From Streptacidiphilus anmyonensis (GTDB lineage Bacteria > Actinomycetota > Actinomycetes > Streptomycetales > Streptomycetaceae): a stretch of DNA of 53,110 bases. Both the position numbers and the translations under genes were made by a program. The stretch lies in the NCBI RefSeq assembly GCF_000787855.1, contig NZ_BBPQ01000005.1, forward strand, positions 45,654 through 98,763, read 5' to 3'. The notes beneath the pieces were generated by a model, which saw only the letters and a list, made by a program, of their open reading frames with translations, was not told where the DNA came from and made no database searches. This document shows, piece by piece, positions 1 to 12,123 of the stretch (its first letter is position 1; the number at the start of each line of letters is the position of its first letter).

Positions 1-909
1 GGCCGCGCCATCGGCCTGTGCGCGGCCCCCGAAGCGCTGGTGCTGGACGCCCTGCACCGGGCCTGGCCCCGGCTGCGCGCGGCTCTCGCCGCCCAGGGCC
101 CGGACGCCGGCGGAGCACCCGGCGCGTCCGGGTCACCGCTCCGCTCAGGGCTCACCGTCCACGGCCGGGGCAGCGGCACGCGACCCGCACTCCCCGCCGC
201 CGTCCGCGCCCCCCACAGCGGAGCGGGTGATGCGAGCGCTGCGGGCGGCGGAAACGGCGCAGGGAACGGCGGGGCGAGCCGAACTGACGGCGGCACCGCG
301 ACGCTCGCCCGCTCCGCGGACCTGCCGCCCACGACCGGGGGCGCGCCGGGCCTCGCGCGCCTCGATCCGGCCGCGGGCCCTTCGGCCGGCCTTGCGGCGG
401 GACGGGCGACGGTCTCCCCGGCGGGTCCGGTGAGGGGCCCGGCGGGAGGCGCGGCGTCGGGCCGGGCAGGCGACGGGTCGGCGCTGACCGGGGCCGTCGG
501 CCCGTGCGCCGCGCCCAGCCTCGCCGCCCTGCGCGCCGCGCTCGCCCAGGCCGACTGGACGCTCGCGTCCCTGCCCGGCGACGGCGTCGGCGCGAGCGAC
601 TCGCTGGACTCCCTCGCCGCGCTGCTGCGCGGCGTGCCCGCCGAGGTCCGCGTCGCCTACCGGGAGCGGCTGCTCGGGCCGCTGACGGCGCACGACCGCG
701 TCAACTCCGTCTCCCTGCTGGAGACCCTGGCGGTCTTCCTGGAGCTCGACGGCTCCTGGTCCCGGGCGGCCCGCGCGCTCCACGTGCACGTCAACACGGT
801 GCACTACCGGGTGCGTCGCATCGAGGAGTTGACGGGGCGTGACCTGGCGCGGCTGGAGGACCGGGCGGACCTGCGGGCGGCCCTGCTGTGCGAACCCTTG
901 TTTAACTGA
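1..909 (+). CDS. PucR-family transcriptional regulator, C-terminal part (5' end outside window)
   Basis: The reading frame is open from the first base, so the start lies upstream. The last ~70 residues (about 700-890) are a PucR C-terminal helix-turn-helix: an LLETL helix, then a GSWSRAARALHVHVNTVHYR segment and the RRIEELTGRDL tail typical of the family. PucR proteins usually regulate purine, amino-acid or amine catabolism, often next to a permease; an APC permease follows 80 bp downstream on the same strand. Between the upstream sensory part and the HTH lies roughly 130 residues of Ala/Gly/Pro-rich low-complexity sequence (about 110-510), which is unusual for the family. The ligand cannot be inferred. 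Confidence 0.85.
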   Translation, partial: GRAIGLCAAPEALVLDALHRAWPRLRAALAAQGPDAGGAPGASGSPLRSGLTVHGRGSGTRPALPAAVRAPHSGAGDASAAGGGNGAGNGGASRTDGGTATLARSADLPPTTGGAPGLARLDPAAGPSAGLAAGRATVSPAGPVRGPAGGAASGRAGDGSALTGAVGPCAAPSLAALRAALAQADWTLASLPGDGVGASDSLDSLAALLRGVPAEVRVAYRERLLGPLTAHDRVNSVSLLETLAVFLELDGSWSRAARALHVHVNTVHYRVRRIEELTGRDLARLEDRADLRAALLCEPLFN

Positions 910-926
910 TCGGGTTGAACTATTTT
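898..926 (+). promoter_or_regulatory. Predicted promoter of the APC permease
   Basis: TTGTTT (898-903), a 17-nt spacer and TATTTT (921-926) form a sigma70-like promoter overlapping the stop of the PucR gene. The expected start near 933 leaves a ~57-nt leader. An imperfect inverted repeat TTTAAC/GTTGAA (901-906, 914-919) sits inside it and could bind a regulator such as the adjacent PucR protein. This is inference from sequence only. Confidence 0.4.
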
Positions 927-989
927 CTCGGCACGCCACCCACGCCACCCATCTGCGCCCCGCACCCGCACACCCGCGCGCGAAGGAGC

Positions 990-2459
990 ATGCCCGTGTC
1001 CGAGCAGACCGTCGCCTCCCCCACCGTCAGAACCCAGCGCCTGAACGGCGGCGTCCTGGGCATGGTCGACATCGCGGCGGCGACCATGGCCAACATCGGC
1101 CCCGCGATGAGCTTCTTCTTCGGCTTCGGCTTCCTGGCCACCACCGCCGGGGTGGCCTCCCCGCTCACCGTCATCGCGGCGGGCATCGCCGTGGCACTGC
1201 TGGGTAACACGCTCGCGCAGTTCTCCCGGGCGCACCCCTCGGCGGGCAGCTTCATCACCTTCGTCGGCAAGACCTTCGGCCCCACCAGCGCCGTCACCAC
1301 CGCGCTGCTGGCCGGCCTCGGCTACATCATCGCGATGGCGTCGGTGATCGCCGTCTCCGGCGGCTTCCTGGAGACGACGCTGAACCACTACCTGAAGTGG
1401 AACGTCCCCTGGATCATCTGGACGCTGGTGCTGACCGGCCTCGCCGTGGTGCTGATGGTGCGCGGCATCGCCGTCTCCACCAAGCTGGCCGGGCTCTTCT
1501 TCGGCGTCGAGATGCTGGTGCTGGTGGTCGTCTCGGTCGCGGCCATCGTCGACCACGCCGGGCACCTCTCGCTCGCCCCGTTCGAGCCGAGCCGGATCAG
1601 CGGCGGCTTCCAGGGGCTCGCCGAGGGCTTCCCGCTGGCGGTCTACCTCTTCATCGGCTGGGAGAACTCCGCCGCGCTCGCCGAGGAGACGCAGGACCCG
1701 CGGCGCAACGTCGGGCGGGCCGTCTTCCTCTCCATCGGCGTTATGTCCGTCAGCTACGTGCTCTTCTCCTACGCCACCCTCACCGGCTTCGGCTACGACG
1801 TGACCAAGGTCGGCGCCTCCGCCGTCCCCTTCATCGACGTCGCCCAGGGAACCCTCGGCGTGCTGGCGTTCTTCGCATACCTCGCCGGGCTCACCTCGAC
1901 GCTCGGCGCGCTGATCGCGGGCACCAACTCCCAGGCGCGGCTGGTCTTCAACGCCGGACGCGAGGGTCTGCTGCCCAGTGCCGTCGGCGCGGTCCACCCC
2001 ACCCGGCGCACGCCCACCCGGGCCATCCTCACCTTCGTCACCATCTCACTGCTGATCATCGGCGGCTGGGGCCTCGGCCACCTGCTGGGCGGGCACGCCG
2101 CTTCAGGCGCGATGGACCCGATGGTCTTCTTCGCCGAGTCGTCCACCATGGGGACCATCCTGGTGCTGCTGGTGTACCTCGCGTCCAACGTCGCCCTGCC
2201 GTTCTACTACCGGCGCTACCGGCCCAGCGAGTTCCACTGGGCACGGCACGCGCTGCTGCCCGGCCTGGGCGCGGCGGCGATCCTGGTGCCGCTCTACTAC
2301 CTGGTCAAACCCGGCCAACCGAACCCCTACGACTGGTTCCCCTATCTCGCCCTCGGCATCCTGCTCGCGGCGCTCGGCTACGCCGCGGTCCTGGTCCGGC
2401 GCGATCCGACGCTGGGCGACCGCGTCGGTTCGATCGTCGCGGACAGCCACGCGGGCTGA
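990..2459 (+). CDS. APC-superfamily amino acid/amine permease
   Basis: A 489-residue inner-membrane protein with about 12 hydrophobic segments and the amino acid-polyamine-organocation layout. The GxxxMVDIAAATMANIGPA opening stands in for the usual first-helix motif, and FIGWENSAALAEET matches the conserved TM6 region. It should import an amino acid or amine by proton or sodium symport; the substrate is not readable from sequence. I start at ATG 990, preceded by GAAGGAG at 982-988, rather than at ATG 915, which lacks a ribosome site and adds a Pro/His-rich non-conserved tail. It lies between a PucR regulator and a GntR regulator, so control by one of them is likely. A strong hairpin follows the stop. 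Confidence 0.88.
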   Translation: MPVSEQTVASPTVRTQRLNGGVLGMVDIAAATMANIGPAMSFFFGFGFLATTAGVASPLTVIAAGIAVALLGNTLAQFSRAHPSAGSFITFVGKTFGPTSAVTTALLAGLGYIIAMASVIAVSGGFLETTLNHYLKWNVPWIIWTLVLTGLAVVLMVRGIAVSTKLAGLFFGVEMLVLVVVSVAAIVDHAGHLSLAPFEPSRISGGFQGLAEGFPLAVYLFIGWENSAALAEETQDPRRNVGRAVFLSIGVMSVSYVLFSYATLTGFGYDVTKVGASAVPFIDVAQGTLGVLAFFAYLAGLTSTLGALIAGTNSQARLVFNAGREGLLPSAVGAVHPTRRTPTRAILTFVTISLLIIGGWGLGHLLGGHAASGAMDPMVFFAESSTMGTILVLLVYLASNVALPFYYRRYRPSEFHWARHALLPGLGAAAILVPLYYLVKPGQPNPYDWFPYLALGILLAALGYAAVLVRRDPTLGDRVGSIVADSHAG

Positions 2460-2460
2460 G

Positions 2461-2483
2461 CGTGCCGGCCGAGGGCCGGCACG
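2461..2483 (+). terminator. Hairpin terminator after the permease
   Basis: A perfect 10-bp stem, CGTGCCGGCC with its complement, around a 3-nt loop begins two bases after the permease stop. No T tract follows, as is common in high-GC actinomycetes. Confidence 0.55.
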
Positions 2484-2511
2484 GGTCGGAGCGAGGCGGG
2501 TCGGAGCGAGG
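2483..2511 (+). repeat. 14-bp direct repeat in front of the GntR gene
   Basis: GGGTCGGAGCGAGG occurs at 2483-2496 and again at 2498-2511, 15 bp apart. It ends three bases before the putative -10 hexamer TAGGGT (2514-2519), so it occupies the -35/spacer region of the GntR promoter and may be an autoregulatory site. Confidence 0.5.
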
Positions 2512-2525
2512 GTTAGGGTGACCGC

Positions 2526-3266
2526 GTGGTGAGCACCGCGGGCAAGTTCGGCCCCTACAGCCAGGCGGCTCCGTTCCCCGCCTTCACCGGGGCCGGACCG
2601 CAGACCGGCGCCGACCTGGTCCGTTCCCGCATCGCGCTGCTGGTCCGGCTCTCCGCGCTGCGGCCCGGCGACCGCCTGCCGGACACCGGCCGTCTCGCCG
2701 AGCAGCTCGGCGTCGGCGAGATGACGGTGCGCCGCGCGTTGGAGGGGATGTGCCAGGACGGGCTGCTGGACCGGCGGCGCGGCCGCACCGGCGGCACCTT
2801 CGTCTCCGCCGAGTGGTACGCCGTCGTCCCCGCCTGCCACGACCCGGTCGCGGCAGGCGCGGTCGACGCGTTCCTGCTGCTGCTGGAGTGCGGGCTGGTC
2901 GCCCACGCCTCCGGCGAGGTGGCCGCCGAGCAGCTGAAGGGCCTGCGCGATCTGGCGGCCGGCACACGGGAGGTCGGCGCGGACCCGGACCGGCTGCTGG
3001 AGCTGGAGTCCCGCTTCCATCTGGACCTGGCCGAGACCCTCGGCGGCCCCGCCGTGCGCGAGGTCACCGCGGACCTGCTCGGCCGGCTCAGCCTGCTGCG
3101 GCCGCTGCCGGACGCGGACGCGATCCTGCGCCGGAACCGCTGCCGGGAACGGCTGTTGACGCACCTCGCGGCGGGCAGGACGGACCGCGCCATCGGCGCG
3201 GTCAAGGAGCTCCACGCGCCGACGTCCGGACCGGCCGAGGAGGCCGGTCCGGACGTCACGGGCTGA
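2526..3266 (+). CDS. GntR-family transcriptional regulator (FadR/FCD type)
   Basis: A 246-residue protein. Residues ~30-95 form a GntR winged helix (DRLPDTGRLAEQLGVGEMTVRRAL), followed by an all-helical C-terminal domain (~115-235) resembling FCD effector domains, with an ELESRFHLDLAE segment at the place of the metal/ligand site. Such proteins are dimeric repressors released by small acids or amino acids. Start GTG 2526: TAGGGT lies six bases upstream (2514-2519), which fits a leaderless transcript; there is no ribosome site. It may control the permease upstream or itself; a direct repeat precedes it. The stop lies in a 14-bp tandem repeat. Confidence 0.85.
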   Translation: MVSTAGKFGPYSQAAPFPAFTGAGPQTGADLVRSRIALLVRLSALRPGDRLPDTGRLAEQLGVGEMTVRRALEGMCQDGLLDRRRGRTGGTFVSAEWYAVVPACHDPVAAGAVDAFLLLLECGLVAHASGEVAAEQLKGLRDLAAGTREVGADPDRLLELESRFHLDLAETLGGPAVREVTADLLGRLSLLRPLPDADAILRRNRCRERLLTHLAAGRTDRAIGAVKELHAPTSGPAEEAGPDVTG

Positions 3267-3312
3267 GACGCGCGGACTGTCAGGCGCGGACTGAGAGGCG
3301 CGGGCTGAGAGG
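3259..3312. repeat. 14-bp tandem repeat covering the GntR stop codon
   Basis: Three adjacent 14-bp units, CGCGGACTGTCAGG, CGCGGACTGAGAGG and CGCGGGCTGAGAGG (3271-3312), follow a partial unit CGGGCTGAGACG (3259-3270) that contains the real stop TGA. They fill the spacer between the convergent GntR and katG genes. Confidence 0.75.
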
Positions 3313-3326
3313 CGAGCAGTACCGCG

Positions 3327-7217
<3,891 letters not shown>

Positions 7218-7230
7218 TCATGATGGCGCG

Positions 7231-7866
7231 GTGCGACTTGATCACGTTTCCTACGCGGTGGCCCGCGACAGCTTCGTCTCGACGGTTCAGCGGATCGGCT
7301 CGGCCCTGGGGGCGGGTTTCGTGGACGGGGGCGTGCACCCGCGCTTCGGGACCCGCAACTTCGTCCTCCCGCTGGCCGGCGGCACCTACGTCGAGGTGGT
7401 CACCACCCTCGACCACCCCGCCGCCGACCGCGCGCCCTTCGGGCAGGCGGTGGCCCGCCGCGCGGCGGAGGGCGGCGGTTGGCTCGGCTGGGTGGTCTCC
7501 GTCGACGACATCGGCCCGGTCGAGGCCCGACTCGGCCGCACCTCCGCGGAGGGCCACCGGGTCCGCCCGGACGGCTTCGACCTGCGCTGGAAGCAGATCG
7601 GTCTGCTCGAACTGATGGATGATCCGCAACTGCCCTACTTCCTGCAGTGGTTGGTCCCACTGGAGGAGCGTCCCAGCGCGGACCCGCGCACCTCCTCCCG
7701 GATCCAGGGGGTCTCCATCGCCGGCGATCCCGGCGCCATCGCCGAGTTCCTCGGCGAACCGGCCGACCACCCGCTGGACCAGATCGACGTCACCTGGGTC
7801 GAGGACGAGGAACCCGGCCTGGTCTCCGTCGAGTTCGCCACCCCCAAGGGCCCGGTCACGATCTGA
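7231..7866 (+). CDS. VOC/glyoxalase-like domain protein
   Basis: A 211-residue cytosolic protein that opens with RLDHVSYAV and continues with HPRFGTRNFVLPL and GGTYVEVVTTLD, the pattern of the glyoxalase-like family Glyoxalase_3 in the vicinal-oxygen-chelate superfamily. Members bind metal or small molecules; no specific reaction can be assigned. I start at GTG 7231 because CATGAT (7219-7224) lies six bases upstream, consistent with a leaderless mRNA, and the conserved sequence begins there. GTG 7192 upstream would add a non-conserved tail. It follows the dehydrogenase by 64 bp on the same strand. Confidence 0.8.
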   Translation: MRLDHVSYAVARDSFVSTVQRIGSALGAGFVDGGVHPRFGTRNFVLPLAGGTYVEVVTTLDHPAADRAPFGQAVARRAAEGGGWLGWVVSVDDIGPVEARLGRTSAEGHRVRPDGFDLRWKQIGLLELMDDPQLPYFLQWLVPLEERPSADPRTSSRIQGVSIAGDPGAIAEFLGEPADHPLDQIDVTWVEDEEPGLVSVEFATPKGPVTI

Positions 7867-7927
7867 CGGCCGCCCAAGCCCGACCACCCCCCTTCCTCGC
7901 CGTCGCGCGGTGGTGCAGAGTGGCCGC

Positions 7928-8437
7928 ATGTCGACCGCGTACGCACCGATGCCCGCCGCGTTGGAGACCCGACGGCTGCGCCTCCAACTCTGGACCGACG
8001 CCGACGCCGAGGACCTCTGCCTCCTGGCCGCCGAACGCGGCACCGCCGCACCACGGGTCGAGCGCGCGCGGGAGATCCTCGCCGAGGGCCGCGCCGCGAC
8101 GGCGACGACCGGCCTGGCCCTGCTGCGCATCACCCGCCTCGCCGAGGGCGACTTCATCGGCTACTGCGGGCTCCTGGTCGGACGCGCGAGCGTCGACGAA
8201 CCGGAGATCGCCTACGAGCTGCTCCAGCGCACCCACGGGCACGGCTACGCCACCGAGGCGGCCGGCGCCGTGCTCGACGCCGCGGCGGCGACGGGCCGCA
8301 AGCGGCTCTGGTCCACGGTCCGCCCGTGGAACACCCCCTCCTTCCGCGTCCTCGAAAAGCTCGGCTTCGAGCGCGACCGCGTCTGCGCCGAGGACGGCGA
8401 CGGCGAGTTGGTCTGGCTCACCCGCGAACTCCCCTGA
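7928..8437 (+). CDS. GNAT acetyltransferase (RimJ/RimL type)
   Basis: A 169-residue acetyl-CoA-dependent N-acetyltransferase. It opens with LETRRLRLQLWTDADAEDL and has IAYELLQRTHGHGYATEAA, the beta-bulge and acetyl-CoA pyrophosphate loop, and WNTPSFRVLEKLGF, the typical end of RimJ/RimL-like enzymes that modify ribosomal proteins or small amines. Start ATG 7928 is preceded by CAGAGT (7916-7921) and six bases, another probable leaderless start; no ribosome site is visible. The substrate is unknown. Confidence 0.85.
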   Translation: MSTAYAPMPAALETRRLRLQLWTDADAEDLCLLAAERGTAAPRVERAREILAEGRAATATTGLALLRITRLAEGDFIGYCGLLVGRASVDEPEIAYELLQRTHGHGYATEAAGAVLDAAAATGRKRLWSTVRPWNTPSFRVLEKLGFERDRVCAEDGDGELVWLTRELP

Positions 8438-8646
8438 GACGGCGGACGCTCGCCGGGTGGAGCACGGTCGTCCACCCGCGACCCACCGGGCCGGTGAACA
8501 CTGATCCTCCGCGCCCATCCGCGACTTTGACGAAGCGTCACCCCAGCGCCATCCAGCGGGGTTACCATCACGCCGCGTGCATGCCAAGAAGGGCGGCACG
8601 CGGCCGACCCGTCCCGTCGGCCCCCTTCCGCCGTCCCGGAGGACCG

Positions 8647-9711
8647 ATGGCCGCCTCGCGTCGCCCCGTTCCGCGTCGTCTCGTCTCGTGCCTGCTGACC
8701 GCCGCCGCCTGCCTGATCCCCTTCGCCCTGCCCGGCGGGACCGCCGCCGCGCAGGACACCGGCGACCTCTCCCTGGCCGCGGGCACCTCGGTCGGGCTGC
8801 ACAACACCTACGACGACACGTCCGCCTTCCCCTACCTCGCGCAGGCGCTGGACGCGGGCACGTCGCTGGTCGAGCTCGACACCTGGGTCGACCCGTTCAC
8901 GCACGAGTGGAAGGTCAGCCACGCCAACCCGCTCGGCAACAGCAACAACTGCGTCGACGCGAGCAGCGCCGCCGACCTGTACCGGGGCGGGGCCAACAAG
9001 GACCTCGGCAGCTGCCTGGACGACATCCGGATCTGGCTGGCGGCGCACCCCGGCCACCCGCCCATCATGATCAAGCTGGAGATGAAGGCGGGCTTCGACG
9101 CGACCGTCGGCCTCGGCCCCACCCAGCTGGACTCCCTCGTGCAGGCCCACCTCGGCTCCGACGTCTACCGGCCGGCCGACCTGATGGCCGGCTACCCGAG
9201 CCTGGACGCGGCGGCCCGCGCGAACGCCTGGCCCAAGCGCTCCGCGCTCGCGGGCAAGGTGATCCTGGAGGCCATCCCGGGCACCTTCGAGCAGGCGAAC
9301 CCCTTCGACCACCTGTGGACCGACGTCGAGTACGCCCAGCACCTCGCCGCCCTCCAGTCCGCGGGCCAGCTCGGGAACGCCCAGATCTTCCCCTCCGTCC
9401 TCGGCGCCGCCTCCGGCGACCCGCGCACCCGCTACTCCGACGCGACCCTGCGCCCGTGGTTCGTGGTCTTCGACGGCGACGCGCACGCCTTCGTCGACGG
9501 CGGCATCGACACCTCCTGGTACGACACCAACCACTACCTGCTGGTGATGACCGACGCCCAGAACGTCGACCCGGCGCTCTCCGACACCGCCCCCTCCCAG
9601 TCCGACGCCACCGCCCGGGTCGCGCAGCTGGCCGCCGCGCACGCGTCCTTCGTCTCCACCGACTGGACCGGCCTGCCGTCCGTGCTGTCCGAGCAGCTGC
9701 CGCGCGGGTAG
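8647..9711 (+). CDS. Secreted Ca2+-dependent PI-PLC-like phosphodiesterase
   Basis: A 354-residue exported protein. Residues 1-35 are a signal peptide (RRPVPRR, hydrophobic core, GGTAAAQ cleavage region). The mature part matches the calcium-dependent phosphoinositide phospholipase C family (TIM barrel): SVGLHNTYDD with a catalytic His, LVELDTWVD with acidic metal ligands, and WKVSHANPLGNSNNC with the second His. It probably cleaves phosphatidylinositol-type lipids or related phosphodiesters outside the cell. Start ATG 8647 has GGAGGA close upstream; ATG 8581 in frame would give a longer n-region. A small inverted repeat TGACG/CGTCA (8528-8540) lies upstream, meaning unknown. Confidence 0.82.
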   Translation: MAASRRPVPRRLVSCLLTAAACLIPFALPGGTAAAQDTGDLSLAAGTSVGLHNTYDDTSAFPYLAQALDAGTSLVELDTWVDPFTHEWKVSHANPLGNSNNCVDASSAADLYRGGANKDLGSCLDDIRIWLAAHPGHPPIMIKLEMKAGFDATVGLGPTQLDSLVQAHLGSDVYRPADLMAGYPSLDAAARANAWPKRSALAGKVILEAIPGTFEQANPFDHLWTDVEYAQHLAALQSAGQLGNAQIFPSVLGAASGDPRTRYSDATLRPWFVVFDGDAHAFVDGGIDTSWYDTNHYLLVMTDAQNVDPALSDTAPSQSDATARVAQLAAAHASFVSTDWTGLPSVLSEQLPRG

Positions 9712-9798
9712 CGGAAAAGTCCCCGGGGCCGGGTGTCACACTCAGGCGCTGCCGTTTGTCATACACGTGGAAGCGTCGAAAACGGCAAGGAGATCGTC

Positions 9799-10272
9799 AT
9801 GGAAGCCCGTCTGAACCTCTTCGGCAGCAGCATCGGCCCGGCCCTGTTCAAGTACGTCAACTCCGCCGGCAAGGTCGTCTCGGACTCGACCCTGCCGCAC
9901 GCCACGCAGGAACTGGTGAAGATCCGAGCCAGCCAGATCAACGGCTGCGGCTTCTGCACCGACATGCACACCAAGGACGCCACGGCCGCGGGCGAGACGT
10001 CCCTGCGCCTCAACCTCGTGGCGACCTGGCGTGAGGCCACGGTCTTCACCGAGGCCGAGCGCGCGGCGCTGGAGCTGGCCGAGCAGGGCACCCGGATCGC
10101 CGACGCGGCCGGCGGCGTCAGCGACGAGGTGTGGCAGAACGCGGCGAAGCACTACGACGAGGAGCAGCTGGCCGCGCTCATCGGCCTCATCGCGATCATC
10201 AACGCCTACAACCGCATCAACGTGATCAACCGCCAGCCCGCGGGGGACTACCAGCCCGGCATGTTCGGCTGA
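9799..10272 (+). CDS. AhpD-like alkylhydroperoxidase (carboxymuconolactone decarboxylase family)
   Basis: A 157-residue all-helical protein of the CMD/AhpD family. The peroxidatic motif Cys50-x-x-Cys53-x3-His57 (NGCGFCTDMHTKDA) is intact, so it likely reduces organic peroxides with a thiol partner. The rest (EAERAALELAEQ, LIGLIAIINAYNRINV) follows the AhpD/CMD pattern. Start ATG 9799 has AAGGAGA at 9787-9793, a strong site; the upstream in-frame ATG 9733 does not. A perfect terminator follows. With katG nearby it could contribute to peroxide defence, though the two are not co-transcribed. Confidence 0.9.
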   Translation: MEARLNLFGSSIGPALFKYVNSAGKVVSDSTLPHATQELVKIRASQINGCGFCTDMHTKDATAAGETSLRLNLVATWREATVFTEAERAALELAEQGTRIADAAGGVSDEVWQNAAKHYDEEQLAALIGLIAIINAYNRINVINRQPAGDYQPGMFG

Positions 10273-10293
10273 GGCACGACACGAAGCAGCGGG

Positions 10294-10325
10294 AAGCCCC
10301 CGAACCGCGACCGGTTCGGGGGCTT
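10294..10325 (+). terminator. Intrinsic terminator after the AhpD-like gene
   Basis: A perfect 14-bp stem (AAGCCCCCGAACCG and its complement) closes a 4-nt loop (10308-10311) and runs into TTT. It lies between two convergent genes and can serve both strands. Confidence 0.9.
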
Positions 10326-10344
10326 TGCGCCGACCAGGAAAGAC

Positions 10345-10974
10345 CTAGAGGTGCTCGACCTGGAGCTCGGCTCGCCGGTGCGCTTGGTGGGCGTACCAGC
10401 ACGCCTCCACCGTGCGCCCGTCCGGAAGCGTGTGGTGTGACGGACCCTCGGCCGCCTCGTAGCCGGCGGCTTCGAGCGCCCTTCGGCAGGCGGTGTTCGA
10501 TCGCTGGGTGCCGGCCCTGACCGTCGTCATGCCCAACTGCTCGTGAGCGATGTCCGCACCCGCGCGGAACAGTTCGGTGCCCAGGCCGACGCCACGGAAC
10601 CGCGGCGCGAGCCAGCCGCCCACCTCACCGTCCTTCACCTGCACGGACACCGCTCCGGCGCACCGGCCTTCCGCCCTGTCGACGAGCACGAAGAAGGCGC
10701 TGTCCTTCCGCCGCCAGTGCCGCACGGACCTGAGGGACGCGGGGAGCTCGCGACTCCGCCGCGCCCGGTTGTGCTCCGTCACCTCCAACAGCCACTGGAC
10801 CACCTCCGGTCGGGGCCGTTCGAACCAGCCCAGCCAATCCATCGCCTCCGCGTCGTACGCACCCGCGTAGGCCGCCGCGAAGTCGAGCGCGTCGCGGGCG
10901 GGCACGGCCTTCAGCCGTGGGGTGTGCAAGGGCTGAAGTGGGAGGTCACGATGCCTCTTGCCGAACAGCCGCAT
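10345..10974 (-). CDS. GNAT acetyltransferase
   Basis: A 209-residue RimJ/RimL-like N-acetyltransferase. GGWLAPRFRGVGLGTELFRA is the acetyl-CoA binding loop, and RSNTACRRALEAAGYEA the conserved end. Residues 1-60 include a short basic N-terminus and DYAEAMDWLGWFERP-like acidic/aromatic sequence. Start ATG 10974 has GGAGG seven bases upstream. It lies downstream of the sugar ABC operon on the same strand (57 bp), but no functional link is evident. The substrate is unknown. Confidence 0.82.
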   Translation of the reverse strand: MRLFGKRHRDLPLQPLHTPRLKAVPARDALDFAAAYAGAYDAEAMDWLGWFERPRPEVVQWLLEVTEHNRARRSRELPASLRSVRHWRRKDSAFFVLVDRAEGRCAGAVSVQVKDGEVGGWLAPRFRGVGLGTELFRAGADIAHEQLGMTTVRAGTQRSNTACRRALEAAGYEAAEGPSHHTLPDGRTVEACWYAHQAHRRAELQVEHL

Positions 10975-11031
10975 CGTCGAACCTCCGGGGCGCCGTGGTG
11001 GAATTCGCAGCCGTGGGCGGCGCGACAGCCC

Positions 11032-12042
11032 TCAGCATGCCGCCTTGTAGACGTACTTGGCGATCTGCGGATCGTTCAGGTTGTCCTTGGTGATGGCCAC
11101 CATGGTCGTCCCGATCGACGCCTGCACCGGCTTGCCCGCGAACGCGGCGGCCAGTTGGTCGACCGCCTCGGTGCCGATCGCCGCCGGGTCCTGGGCGACG
11201 AGGACCTGGAGCGTGCCGTTCTTCAGCGCGGTGATCTCGTCCGGCTCGGCGTCGAAGGCGGCCACCTTCACCACGCCCTGCTTGCCCGCCTGCGCGAGGC
11301 CGGTGGCCACGCCCTGCCCGGTGTTGGTGTTGCCCGCGAACACGCCGCCCAGGTCGGGGTGGGCGGCCAGGGTGGACTGGATCTGGGAGGCCGCCGTCGC
11401 CGGCAGGTCGTTGTCGTAGAGGGTCGGCAGCACCTTGATGCCCGGGTACTTGGCCATCTCCTCGGTGAAGCCCTTGATGCGGGCGTCGGTCGTGGAGATG
11501 CCGGGCTTGACGCTGATGACGATGGCGGAGCCCTTCTGCCCCATCTGCTTCGCCAGCGCGTCGGCGGCCACCTGGCCGCCCTTCTCGTTGTCGGAGGAGA
11601 TCCGGGTGATCCCCACGGAGGAGTCGGTGACCGAGGTGTCCACGAGCGCGATCTTCGTGCCCGAGCCCTGGATCTGCCTCAGCGACGGCGTGAGCGCCTC
11701 GGTGTCCACCGGGGAGATCATCAGGCCGTCCGGGTGCGACGCGCCGACGGAGTCGATCAGCGGACGCTGGACGGAGACGTCCCACTGCGCGGATCCGTCC
11801 GCGGTGAAGGAGATGCCCTTGGCCTTGGCCTCGGCCTGTGCGGCGCAGGTCATGGTGATGTAGAAGGGGTCGCTCTTGACGCCGGTGATCATGGCGATCT
11901 TCTTGCCCTGCACACCACCCGCCCCGGCCGGCCCCGGACTGGCCGAGGAGCTGCAGGACGCGGTGGCGGCCAGGGCGAGGGTGGCCAGGGCGGCCGTGAG
12001 CAGTGCGCGCTTGCGAGGGGTCGGCAGGATGGTGCTCGACAT
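11032..12042 (-). CDS. Sugar ABC transporter substrate-binding lipoprotein (RbsB-like)
   Basis: A 336-residue extracellular binding protein, last gene of a three-gene importer operon. The N-terminus RKRALLTAALATLALAATAS ends in a lipobox with Cys at about residue 30, so it is lipid-anchored. The rest is a periplasmic-binding-protein type I fold (KIAMITGVKSDPFY, GLMISPVDTEAL, GVFAGNTNTGQGVATGLAQAG) as in ribose, xylose, allose or inositol uptake systems. Start ATG 12042 has GAGAGGA about ten bases upstream. The exact sugar is not readable. Expression should follow the LacI-controlled promoter in front of the ATPase gene. Confidence 0.88.
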   Translation of the reverse strand: MSSTILPTPRKRALLTAALATLALAATASCSSSASPGPAGAGGVQGKKIAMITGVKSDPFYITMTCAAQAEAKAKGISFTADGSAQWDVSVQRPLIDSVGASHPDGLMISPVDTEALTPSLRQIQGSGTKIALVDTSVTDSSVGITRISSDNEKGGQVAADALAKQMGQKGSAIVISVKPGISTTDARIKGFTEEMAKYPGIKVLPTLYDNDLPATAASQIQSTLAAHPDLGGVFAGNTNTGQGVATGLAQAGKQGVVKVAAFDAEPDEITALKNGTLQVLVAQDPAAIGTEAVDQLAAAFAGKPVQASIGTTMVAITKDNLNDPQIAKYVYKAAC

Positions 12043-12123
12043 GGTGGTGGTGTCCTCTCGTGCGGCTCGTGGGCTCGTGCGGCGGTGCGCTCTCGCCCGT
12101 CTGCGGTGGTGCGCGCTCCCGCT

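Noticed and set aside
8527..8568. Promoter TTGACG ... TACCAT before the PI-PLC-like gene
   Set aside because: The spacer is 30 nt, far from 16-18. TACCAT may be a -10 but no matching -35 was found.
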